A model generated the notes under the pieces. The model did not search any database and was not told where the DNA came from. It worked only from the letters and a program-made list of their open reading frames with translations. This document shows positions 43,006-50,457 of a stretch of DNA of 64,000 bases, piece after piece (the stretch's first letter is position 1; each line of letters opens with the position of its first letter). This DNA comes from Spirosoma endbachense. Its GTDB lineage: Bacteria > Bacteroidota > Bacteroidia > Cytophagales > Spirosomataceae. The position numbers and the translations under genes are program-made. The DNA lies in NCBI RefSeq assembly GCF_010233585.1, contig NZ_CP045997.1, forward strand, positions 6,499,018-6,563,017, written 5' to 3'.

Positions 43006-43071
43006 GTGGATTTAGTAAGGGGAAGGCTGTGGGAATCGCCTAAGCTTCCCCTTACTAAATCCACTTATTTA
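42999..43071. terminator. 27-bp perfect palindrome spanning both convergent stop codons
   Basis: Arms 42999-43025 and 43045-43071 are perfectly complementary with a 19-nt loop. The left arm contains the TAA (43003-43005) of the YCF48-like gene and the right arm the TAA (43071-43069) of the molybdopterin subunit gene. It serves as terminator for both strands. Confidence 0.85.
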
Positions 43072-45300
43072 CAGGAGTTTATCCAATGTAATCGGCAAGT
43101 CCCGAATTCGTTTACCAGTAGCGTGAAAAACGGCATTGGCAATGGCGGCTGGCATACCTACAATGCCGATCTCGCCAAGGCCCTTCGCTCCGAGAGGATT
43201 CACGATTGTATCCTGTTCTTCAACAAAAATTACGTCAAGATCATGAATATCAGCGTTAACGGCTACATGGTATTCGGCCAGATTATGATTCATGAATCGA
43301 CCAAAATTGTGATCCATCACACTTTCTTCTTCAAGTGCTTTACTAATCCCCCAAACCATGCCACCAATAATTTGGGAACGGGCAGTTTTGGGGTTCATAA
43401 TTCGGCCACCCGCAATGGCGCTCACAGCCCGCGTTACCTGAACCGTTCCCAGTTCTTCATCGACCTGTACTTCGACAAATACTGCTGAATGGGTATTTCG
43501 GGCGTATTTTCGTTGTTCCAGCATATTCGGAAACGAAGTCGAGATCTCCCGAACTGCCCGGCCTCCGTTTGAATCGACTACAGCCTGCAATGAAACAGAT
43601 TGGGTCGGATCGCTTTTCAGACGAATGGATTTGTTGATGAACTCGACTTCGTCAAGGCTTTTTTTCGCAAACGGAGAGCCCGGTATCTTCTTCGCCAGTT
43701 TGAATAGCGTTTTACGCAGATCTTCACAAACTACCTTTACAGCAGAGCCGACCGTTGCCACCGTCCAGGAACCACCCTGAATGGGCGCTAAGGGCAGATC
43801 AGAATCGCCCAGTTTAAACAGCACATCCTCCACCGGAATCCCAAGCACATCAGCGCCAATCTGCGTCATAACAGTGTATGTTCCGGTTCCGATATCAGCT
43901 GTAGCACTGCTTACGCGCAATTTTCCGTTGACCATCAGAACGGCCTCTGCCCGAGCGGGCATCTGCATAGCATCCCAAATACCAGTTGCCATTCCCCAGC
44001 CAATGAGCGTATGATTGTTTCGCATTGATCGGGGTTCGGGGTTACGCTTAGCCCAGCCAAATCGCTCGGCACCCTGACGAAAACATTCTTTAAGCTCTTT
44101 GCTCGAATAGGGCAGGTCTTCGTTCATGTCCCGGTCTGTATAATTTTTCAGACGCAATTCGAGCGGGTCCATCCCGAGCTTATAGGCCAGTTCATCTACG
44201 GCACATTCAATCGCCGACAGGCCCGTTACACCACCTGGTGCCCGCATGTCGAGTGGCGTGTATACATCCAGTGGAACCAGCTCGTAAGTAAGCCTGACGT
44301 TTTCTGCGGAATAGAGCATGCCCGCCCAATTAACCACTATTTCAGTATAATCTTCAAACTGTGAGGTTTCTGCAATGGCATCGTGACGGATGGCCTTCAT
44401 CGTGCCGTCGAAAGAACTACCGAAAGCTACCGTCTGTATTGTAGCCGGACGATGCCCAAATGTGAACATCTGCTGGCGAGTCAGCGTCACCCGTACCGAT
44501 CGTTTCAGTTCACGAGCGGCCAGCACTGCCAAAAACAATTGATACTGAGGACGTAACCCCGATCCGAAACCTCCCCCAACGTAAGGCGATAGTACGCGCA
44601 CATCACTAAAGGGTATATCAAATACCTGAGACACATATAACTGACTATTGGGCGCGCCCTGGGTCTTGTCATAGATCGTCAGCTTCCCTTTCCGCTCATA
44701 AACCACCGTAGTGGCAAACATCTCCATAGGATTGTGATGCTCAATAGCATGAACATACTCCTCCATCACCTGCACGGGCGATTCAGCGAAAGCCTCCTCA
44801 AAATGGCCGCGAGGTTTAGGCGGTGGTGGCTTCAATAAGCTCGCTACACCCAGCTTGGGTTTACGAGCTTCGTCCCGATTTGCTTCCAGATCCGTTTCGT
44901 GCGGTTCAACGGTATAATCGACCTTAACCAGCGAAGCTGCGTACCGGGCCAGTTCAAAGGTTTCGGCCACAACCAGCGCAACAGGCTGGCCACTATACTT
45001 TATTTTCTCATCATGCAGTGGCCTGAATGGTGAACCAGGGGGTGCATCCTGGTCTTTATAATTTAGATCGAACCACGCCAGTTTAGGCCGGTTCTCATGC
45101 GTAAAGACCTGTAAGACCCCATCAAGACGAAGGGCATCACGTGTATCGATGTGGTTTATTTTGCCTTTGGCAATAGCGCTGGACACCACATATCCATAGG
45201 CTAAACCCGGCACATTGAACTCACCGGCATATTTAGCTTTGCCAGTCACTTTATCGAGCCCATCAACACGGCTCAGTGGCTTTCCGATATATTGAGTCAT
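43069..45300 (-). CDS. Aldehyde oxidoreductase molybdopterin-binding subunit (xanthine dehydrogenase family)
   Basis: A 743-residue large subunit of a molybdenum hydroxylase. It starts with IGKPLSRVDGLDKVTGKAKYAGEF (5-28) and has AYVGGGFG-like SPYVGGGFGSGLRPQYQLF (Moco contact), RAPGGVTGLSAIECAVDELA, GGSWTVATVGSAVKVVC and GAKGLGEIGIVGMPAAIANAV, whose Glu is the catalytic base. The overall length fits PaoC-type enzymes. Third gene of a 2Fe-2S / FAD / Mo operon, coupled to the FAD gene by ATGA overlap. Substrate unknown; aromatic or aliphatic aldehydes are likely. Confidence 0.93.
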   Translation of the reverse strand: MTQYIGKPLSRVDGLDKVTGKAKYAGEFNVPGLAYGYVVSSAIAKGKINHIDTRDALRLDGVLQVFTHENRPKLAWFDLNYKDQDAPPGSPFRPLHDEKIKYSGQPVALVVAETFELARYAASLVKVDYTVEPHETDLEANRDEARKPKLGVASLLKPPPPKPRGHFEEAFAESPVQVMEEYVHAIEHHNPMEMFATTVVYERKGKLTIYDKTQGAPNSQLYVSQVFDIPFSDVRVLSPYVGGGFGSGLRPQYQLFLAVLAARELKRSVRVTLTRQQMFTFGHRPATIQTVAFGSSFDGTMKAIRHDAIAETSQFEDYTEIVVNWAGMLYSAENVRLTYELVPLDVYTPLDMRAPGGVTGLSAIECAVDELAYKLGMDPLELRLKNYTDRDMNEDLPYSSKELKECFRQGAERFGWAKRNPEPRSMRNNHTLIGWGMATGIWDAMQMPARAEAVLMVNGKLRVSSATADIGTGTYTVMTQIGADVLGIPVEDVLFKLGDSDLPLAPIQGGSWTVATVGSAVKVVCEDLRKTLFKLAKKIPGSPFAKKSLDEVEFINKSIRLKSDPTQSVSLQAVVDSNGGRAVREISTSFPNMLEQRKYARNTHSAVFVEVQVDEELGTVQVTRAVSAIAGGRIMNPKTARSQIIGGMVWGISKALEEESVMDHNFGRFMNHNLAEYHVAVNADIHDLDVIFVEEQDTIVNPLGAKGLGEIGIVGMPAAIANAVFHATGKRIRDLPITLDKLL

Positions 45301-46292
45301 ACGGTTGGTTCAAGTTTAGCGGCCTGCTCTAACGCCCGCACGATGGCACGTTTAGCCAGTTCAATTTTGAATGAATTATGTCCATATCCCCGCGCACCCT
45401 CAACCAACGCTTCCGCTACGGGCTGAAAATTGGTTTTAGTGGCTGGCTTACCAATCAGCATAGCCTCTACTTCCTGCTTTCGCCAGGGCTTATGCGCTAC
45501 ACCACCTAATGCAATTCGGGCATCGGTAATCTGGCCATCTTCCATGTCGAGAGCCGCAGCTACCGATACCAGGGCAAAGGCATACGAAGCGCGGTCGCGA
45601 AGTTTGAGATAGGTATGATACTCAGGAAACCCTTTTGCGGGTAAATCAATAGCGACCACTAATTCGCCGGGCTGTATGGTATTGTCGTATTGCGGCTCAT
45701 GGCCTGGCAACCGATGAAAATCAGCAATTGGAATGGTTCGTTCACCCGATGGTCCCGATACGCGGACAACTGCATCGAGCGCACGTAAGGCAACGCACAT
45801 ATCCGATGGGTGCGTCGCGATACAACTCTCACTCGTACCCAGAATAGCATGAATACGGTTGTAGCCGTTCATGGCACCACATCCAGAACCGGGCTGGCGC
45901 TTGTTGCAGGGCATTGCCGTATCGTAGAAATAATAGCAGCGTGTGCGTTGAAAGAGATTTCCACCGTTCGTAGCCATATTTCGCAGTTGAGGAGACGCTC
46001 CCGCCAGAATAGCCTGCGACAGGAGTGGATAACGCTTTTCTACCTGCTCATTATAGGCCGTATCAGCGTTTGTTACTAAAGCACCAAGCCGCAGACCGCC
46101 GTCTTCAGTATCCTCAATTGTGCTAAGCGGGAGCCGATTAATGTCGATGAGTCGATTGGGCCGTTCGACATTCTCCTTCATCAAATCGAGGAGATTCGTA
46201 CCACCAGCTATAAATTTAGCCCCATGGTGAGTTGCCAAATCGTCTACGGCAATCTCAATGGCATCGGGACGGGCGTAAGAAAAGCTATTCAT
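45297..46292 (-). CDS. Aldehyde oxidoreductase FAD-binding subunit with 4Fe-4S insert (PaoB-like)
   Basis: A 331-residue FAD subunit of the CO dehydrogenase/xanthine dehydrogenase class. FAD motifs are KFIAGGTNLLDLMKENVERP (26-45) and NMATNGGNLFQRTRC (105-119). Cysteines C119, C129, C138 and C157 in RCYYFYDTAMPCNKRQPGSGC and SCIATHP resemble the extra cluster-binding insert of E. coli PaoB (YagS), which carries a 4Fe-4S centre. The stop/start overlaps join it to the genes on both sides (4-nt ATGA downstream, 4-nt gap upstream). Confidence 0.92.
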   Translation of the reverse strand: MNSFSYARPDAIEIAVDDLATHHGAKFIAGGTNLLDLMKENVERPNRLIDINRLPLSTIEDTEDGGLRLGALVTNADTAYNEQVEKRYPLLSQAILAGASPQLRNMATNGGNLFQRTRCYYFYDTAMPCNKRQPGSGCGAMNGYNRIHAILGTSESCIATHPSDMCVALRALDAVVRVSGPSGERTIPIADFHRLPGHEPQYDNTIQPGELVVAIDLPAKGFPEYHTYLKLRDRASYAFALVSVAAALDMEDGQITDARIALGGVAHKPWRKQEVEAMLIGKPATKTNFQPVAEALVEGARGYGHNSFKIELAKRAIVRALEQAAKLEPTV

Positions 46293-46296
46293 AACA

Positions 46297-46839
46297 TCAG
46301 GGCTTTATATCAATTTGCATTACCTCACTAATCGCATCTACAATGTGGGGATATGCACCACAGCGGCATATATTACCACTCATCAACTCCCGAATGTCGT
46401 CGGCAGTGCGCACCCGCCCTTCGTTGATCAATCCTACGGCCGAACAGATCTGGCCCGGCGTGCAATAGCCACATTGGTAGGCATCATGCTCAATGAAAGC
46501 GGCCTGAAGCGGATGTAATTGAATAGAAGAACTGTCGCCTTCACTGGCAATTCCTTCGATAGTCGTTATTTCGGCCCCTTCTTTCATGATCGCCAGCGTC
46601 AGACACGAATTAATCCGCTTCCCATCAACCAGCACAGTGCAGGCACCACACTGTCCATGATCGCAGCCTTTTTTGGTGCCGGTCAGGTTCATATACTCTC
46701 GTAGCGCGTCGAGTAAGGTTGTCCAGGGAGCTAGTTCGAGTTGTTTTTCCTCGCCGTTTACGGATAACGTAACCAATCGTTTGACTGGCAACGAAACCTC
46801 ATTCTGAAGGATCTCAGGAGGTAAGAGTGTCGTCTGCAT
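46297..46839 (-). CDS. Aldehyde oxidoreductase 2Fe-2S subunit
   Basis: A 180-residue iron-sulfur subunit with two 2Fe-2S sites: the plant-ferredoxin type C59, C64, C67, C79 (CDHGQCGACTVLVDGKRINSC region) and the helical-domain C123, C126, C158, C160 (CGYCTPGQ...NICRC). First gene of the operon. Unlike E. coli PaoA there is no twin-arginine signal, so the complex is probably cytoplasmic. The first 18 residues (before VKRLVTLSVNG) are extra and unstructured. Confidence 0.94.
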   Translation of the reverse strand: MQTTLLPPEILQNEVSLPVKRLVTLSVNGEEKQLELAPWTTLLDALREYMNLTGTKKGCDHGQCGACTVLVDGKRINSCLTLAIMKEGAEITTIEGIASEGDSSSIQLHPLQAAFIEHDAYQCGYCTPGQICSAVGLINEGRVRTADDIRELMSGNICRCGAYPHIVDAISEVMQIDIKP

Positions 46840-47012
46840 ACTGTCTATTAAGCAATAGTTAATCAGATGAATGGTAGAACGGACCCTTTAGGCGGATGTT
46901 CAAAAATCCACAGGAGCAACTCCTATTCAGGGAATTGACTTATCGACCGGCCCGGCCAATCGCGTAAAAACTTGCTTATTTTAAGTATCAGGAAGCTCGT
47001 TGCCGCCGTTTT
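46840..47012. other. Non-coding gap upstream of the oxidoreductase operon
   Basis: About 170 nt between the 2Fe-2S gene start and the palindrome at 47013. It must hold the promoter of the minus-strand operon but shows no exact TAnnTTTG box. A small inverted repeat AGGAG-CAA-CTCCT lies at 46911-46923. Confidence 0.4.
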
Positions 47013-47068
47013 TCCTCGTGGTGATGTGGTGTCGGTTTTAAGAAACCGACACCACATCACCACGAGGA
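47013..47068. repeat. 26-bp perfect palindrome, 4-nt loop (second family member)
   Basis: Arms 47013-47038 and 47043-47068 pair perfectly around a TAAG loop. The apical 18 bases of the left arm, GTGATGTGGTGTCGGTTT, differ in one position from those at 30849-30926, and the change is matched on the other arm. The right arm ends 4 nt before the ABC-F promoter's TTG. Confidence 0.85.
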
Positions 47069-47071
47069 TGG

Positions 47072-47101
47072 TTGTTTTATGCCTTACCAGCATTATCTTT
47101 G
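47072..47101 (+). promoter_or_regulatory. Bacteroidota-type promoter of the ABC-F gene
   Basis: TTG (47072-47074), 19-nt spacer, TATCTTTG (47094-47101), matching -33 TTG and -7 TAnnTTTG. The predicted start near 47107 gives an RNA leader of about 285 nt before the ABC-F ATG. Confidence 0.75.
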
Positions 47102-47150
47102 CATCGTTAAAGACGAATCACTCTTTCCATGTAGGATTTAAGTAAGATCG

Positions 47151-47252
47151 ATGGTTATCTACCATCATCTGTTCCGGCTCAGCGGAACGTTTTGGCAAAA
47201 AATTGTCAATAGGCTACTTACACAGCCCCTCTGTGTAGTGGCAATTACTTAG
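47151..47252 (+). CDS. Candidate 33-aa leader peptide of the ABC-F gene
   Basis: An ATG frame of 33 codons starts about 45 nt into the predicted leader RNA and ends 138 nt before the ABC-F ATG. Its translation is MVIYHHLFRLSGTFWQKIVN and then RLLTQPLCVVAIT. Around its 3' half there are alternative pairings (TACACAG/CTGTGTA at 47218-47237; AATTAC/GTAATT at about 47243-47266; GCCCCT/AGGGGC at about 47225-47282). This fits ribosome-stalling attenuation seen upstream of resistance ABC-F genes, but it is a prediction. Confidence 0.4.
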   Translation: MVIYHHLFRLSGTFWQKIVNRLLTQPLCVVAIT

Positions 47253-47390
47253 ATCTCATGTAATTCTCCTTCCATAAGGGGCAATGTCGAATTGCTCAGT
47301 CAATAAGATAGCAAACGCCATCACGGGCTTGTTTGGCTATCCGTATTTCTATTCTTCCCATTCGTTTATCACATTCAATTTAGTACAATC

Positions 47391-48983
47391 ATGAGTATTG
47401 TAGCTAAGTCACTTTCCTATATACATCCCGATGGAGAGGTGCTGTTTCAACGCATTAACGTATCCATACTTACTGGCGAAAAAGCAGCTTTAGTAGGCAA
47501 TAATGGCGCAGGCAAATCAACTTTTCTGCAACTAATTGCAGGCAGTATTCTACCGCTCGAAGGCGAAATTATTCTTTCGGGAAAACCCTATTACGTACCC
47601 CAGCATGTAGGTCAATTCGATGATTATTCAGTAGCAAAAGCATTAGGAATACAGGAGAAGCTGAACGCCTTACAGGCCATTCTCGACGGTGATGCATCTT
47701 CTCAAAATTTTACCGCTCTCGATGATGACTGGGAGATTGAAGAACGTGTAACTACCGCACTGGCTTATTGGCATTTACAGCATCTGGATCTTTCTCAGAC
47801 CATGAATTCATTGAGCGGAGGAGAGAAAACAAAGGTTTTTCTGGCGGGAATAGTCATTCATTCTCCTGCCATCATCCTCCTTGACGAGCCCTCTAATCAT
47901 TTGGATTCAGAAAGCCGTGATTTACTCTATGAGTTCATCATAAAGAGCAAGGAAACCATTCTTGTGGTTAGCCATGACCGTACACTGTTAAATCTACTGG
48001 ACAAAACACTGGAACTGAGTAAAAGTGGAATTGAGGTCTATGGCGGAAATTATGAGTTCTATAAGGACCAGAAAGCTGGCAAATTAAATGCGCTGCACGA
48101 TCAACTGGACGAGCAGGCGAAAACGCTGAAACAAGCCCAGCAGAAAGCCAGAGATATTGCAGAACAACGTCAGAAGAAAGAAGTCCGGGGAAAGGCACAG
48201 GGACAAAAACAATCGTTACCCCGCATTATTGCCGGTGGACTTCAACGCAAAGCCGAGCAAAGTACCGCTAAATTGAAAGATGTTCAATCCGAGAAAATAA
48301 ATGGCATTGCGGATAACCTTAAACAAATCAGGTCCCAAATTCAGGAAAATCAGGTCTTAAAGCTCGATTTACGAAAATCTGATTTACACAAAGGGAAGGT
48401 GCTGATCGATGCCAGGGCTATAAATTTCTCCTATAACGACCAGTACCTTTGGCAATCTCCTTTGACCTTTCAAATTCGTTCTGGCGATCGAATCAGGATA
48501 GCCGGAAATAATGGTTCCGGCAAGACGACGCTTCTGAAACTAATGACAGGTAATTTACAGCCGTCGGCCGGAGTACTTTTCAGGGCTGATTTCCAGCATG
48601 CCTACATCGACCAGGACTATTCGATCATTGACAACCAGCTTTCGGTTATTGAGCAGGCACAAAAATTCAATACGCGACCGCTGCTGGAGCATGACCTGAA
48701 AATGATGTTGCACCAGCATCAATTTCCCAGGGAGAGTTGGGACAGGAAATGCGCTGGACTCAGCGGAGGGGAAAAGATGAAACTGGTACTTTGCTGTTTA
48801 GAAATCAGCAATAATACGCCCGACTTACTCATTCTGGATGAACCTACCAATAATCTGGATGTGCTTAGTCAGGAAATACTGACAACGGCGGTGAAGAGTT
48901 TTAACGGTTCTGTAGTCGTCATTTCACATGACCACTATTTTATTGATGAGATTCTGGTAGAGTCAACGATTAGTCTGAAGTAA
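47391..48983 (+). CDS. ABC-F family ATPase (ribosome-associated)
   Basis: A 530-residue protein with two ATP-binding cassettes and no membrane domain. Cassette 1: Walker A GNNGAGKST (36-44), signature LSGGEKTK, Walker B IILLDEPSNHLD. A charged helical linker (about 225-320) lies between. Cassette 2: GNNGSGKTT, LSGGEKMK, LLILDEPTNNLD and VVVISHDHYF. ABC-F proteins act on the ribosome; some protect it from antibiotics. The long leader with a candidate leader peptide hints at antibiotic-inducible control, but the linker does not let me assign a drug class. Confidence 0.93.
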   Translation: MSIVAKSLSYIHPDGEVLFQRINVSILTGEKAALVGNNGAGKSTFLQLIAGSILPLEGEIILSGKPYYVPQHVGQFDDYSVAKALGIQEKLNALQAILDGDASSQNFTALDDDWEIEERVTTALAYWHLQHLDLSQTMNSLSGGEKTKVFLAGIVIHSPAIILLDEPSNHLDSESRDLLYEFIIKSKETILVVSHDRTLLNLLDKTLELSKSGIEVYGGNYEFYKDQKAGKLNALHDQLDEQAKTLKQAQQKARDIAEQRQKKEVRGKAQGQKQSLPRIIAGGLQRKAEQSTAKLKDVQSEKINGIADNLKQIRSQIQENQVLKLDLRKSDLHKGKVLIDARAINFSYNDQYLWQSPLTFQIRSGDRIRIAGNNGSGKTTLLKLMTGNLQPSAGVLFRADFQHAYIDQDYSIIDNQLSVIEQAQKFNTRPLLEHDLKMMLHQHQFPRESWDRKCAGLSGGEKMKLVLCCLEISNNTPDLLILDEPTNNLDVLSQEILTTAVKSFNGSVVVISHDHYFIDEILVESTISLK

Positions 48984-49055
48984 TGCTGGTCACCCGTTGA
49001 GCCAATCGGTGAACCTTTAGCTAAGGTAAATGGCAGTGGTTCAATGGATATTCTG

Positions 49056-49099
49056 CAATTGCTTACCTTAAAAATTGATTTTTTTAAGGTAAGCAATTG
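49056..49099 (+). terminator. 19-bp perfect hairpin after the ABC-F gene
   Basis: CAATTGCTTACCTTAAAAA (49056-49074) and the complementary arm at 49081-49099 have a 6-nt loop. A/T-rich at the tip, with T7 inside the right arm. It lies 73 nt after the ABC-F stop. Probable terminator or 3' stabiliser. Confidence 0.6.
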
Positions 49100-49111
49100 G
49101 TTCACAAAGGT

Positions 49112-49162
49112 TTTCATCTGTAAATCTCTCCCGTGTAGCGAATGAGAGATTTACAGATGAAA
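49112..49162. repeat. Second 19-bp perfect hairpin in the same gap
   Basis: TTTCATCTGTAAATCTCTC (49112-49130) and its complement (49144-49162) enclose a 13-nt loop, only 12 nt after the previous hairpin. Upstream of the protease/MORN gene, so it could also lie in that gene's 5' leader. The remaining DNA to 49274 shows no gene. Confidence 0.6.
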
Positions 49163-49274
49163 CCAGTAAAGGCATTCGTCGATTCCTATCTTGACACTTT
49201 ACTCATATGCCCTAAAATAGCAGCCCGTACTTGTTCGTTATTCTGCCGTGTTGAACGATTAACGCTGCTCGGTT

Positions 49275-50360
49275 ATGCCTGTAAAAACGGCTTTATCACT
49301 ACCCACTATTTTAGTAAGTATGGCCCTATGCGGCCCCCTGATGGCTCAAACGCCAGCACAGGAAACATTCATCTGCAAATACACGGGCGGAAACAATGGT
49401 CCGCAGGTTATCTGTGCAAACACGAACGCGCCCTCTATCGGCCACGCCGAACGTGTGGTAGACCGAATATTAAAACCAATTGGCCTGGTGCGCAACTTCA
49501 AGGTTATGGAATGTGCCAATACCGACAATTGCTTTGCCACAGTTGTTAAAGGCCAGCGTTTTATAATTTATGATGCGGCTTTCATGCAAGGTATCGAAGA
49601 AGAAACCGAAACCGACTGGTCGGCCATCAGTATCATGGCACACGAAATCGGCCATCACCTTCAGGGGCACACGATTGATGGACGGGGCGGTCAGCCGCTC
49701 AAGGAAATTGAAGCCGATAAGTTTTCGGGATTTGTTCTGCATCAGCTGGGTGCATCGCTCGATGAAGCGACCGTAGCCGTCAGGGCACTCGGCGACGAAC
49801 ATGCCACATCAACGCACCCGGCCAAACCTGTCCGCATCGAAGCGATCCGAAAAGGCTGGCTGGAAGCTGAAGCGATGTACCCCAAAAATCGGACAGCCGT
49901 TAAGACCCCAACAGCGATGGCTCCCAAGCCTATCGCTACGAACACCAATACAACAGCTGCCCCATCGCGACCCGTTGTTGCGCCCACTTCCACCGCCCGC
50001 GCAACAGTAGGCTGTGTTTCCGGCGACTGCCAGGATGGAACAGGAACCTTCGTGTATCCCACCCGCGAACGCTATGCCGGTGAATTTGAAGAAGGCGATA
50101 AACACGGCGAAGGAGTCGAGTATTACGCCGATGGTAAGGTAAAGTACAAAGGTAACTTCCGGGATAACCTTCGTTCGGATTACGGCGTTTATTTCTTCCT
50201 GAACGGCGATAAGTATGCGGGCTGGTTTCAGAAAAACGTACCGAATGGCAAAGGGACCTACTATTTCGCAGATGGCGGCCGTTTGGTGGCAACCTTCAAA
50301 AATGGTCAGCCAATGGGAGGTGGCGTTTTTTATAATGCCGACGGTACGAAAGCGGAATAA
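49275..50360 (+). CDS. Secreted zinc metalloprotease-like protein with MORN repeats
   Basis: A 361-residue protein with a signal peptide (MPVKTALSLPTILVSMALCGPLMAQ). The first domain has the zincin motif H123-E-I-G-H127-H and a downstream E146-A-D148 in KEIEADKFSGFVLHQLG, the pattern of M48/gluzincin-like peptidases. A Thr/Pro/Ala-rich linker (about 205-245) leads to four MORN-type repeats (GTGTFVYPTRERYAGEFEEGDKHGEG, YYADGKVKYKGNF, YFFLNGDKYAGWF, YYFADGGRLVATF). MORN repeats bind lipids or mediate contacts. The pairing suggests a periplasmic or outer-membrane-facing protease; the substrate is unknown. Confidence 0.88.
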   Translation: MPVKTALSLPTILVSMALCGPLMAQTPAQETFICKYTGGNNGPQVICANTNAPSIGHAERVVDRILKPIGLVRNFKVMECANTDNCFATVVKGQRFIIYDAAFMQGIEEETETDWSAISIMAHEIGHHLQGHTIDGRGGQPLKEIEADKFSGFVLHQLGASLDEATVAVRALGDEHATSTHPAKPVRIEAIRKGWLEAEAMYPKNRTAVKTPTAMAPKPIATNTNTTAAPSRPVVAPTSTARATVGCVSGDCQDGTGTFVYPTRERYAGEFEEGDKHGEGVEYYADGKVKYKGNFRDNLRSDYGVYFFLNGDKYAGWFQKNVPNGKGTYYFADGGRLVATFKNGQPMGGGVFYNADGTKAE

Positions 50361-50374
50361 ACAACTAGTAAGGC

Positions 50375-50437
50375 AAAGCGGTGGGCGAACAGGAGAAATG
50401 GGTACTACTGACCCAGGCTCCCATCGCCTACCGCTTT
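50375..50437. terminator. Bidirectional terminator between protease/MORN gene and rocD
   Basis: AAAGCGGTGGGCGA (50375-50388) pairs with TCGCCTACCGCTTT (50424-50437), with one G-U pair; a further TGGGT/ACCCA pair lies inside the loop. It sits between two convergent genes. Confidence 0.7.
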
Positions 50438-50457
50438 ACTTTGCTCCAGGCTATTGG

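Noticed and set aside
43006..43488. A 160-codon plus-strand frame downstream of the YCF48-like gene
   Set aside because: It lies opposite the well-supported molybdopterin subunit gene and starts inside the terminator palindrome.
47104..47150. A first ATG in the ABC-F leader near 47129
   Set aside because: It is followed at once by a TAG codon, so it cannot encode a leader peptide. The next ATG at 47151 was used instead.
49191..49218. TTGACA-N16-TAAAAT, an E. coli-like promoter before the protease/MORN gene
   Set aside because: Bacteroidota primary sigma uses a different -7 consensus (TAnnTTTG), so this match is probably fortuitous in A/T-rich DNA.
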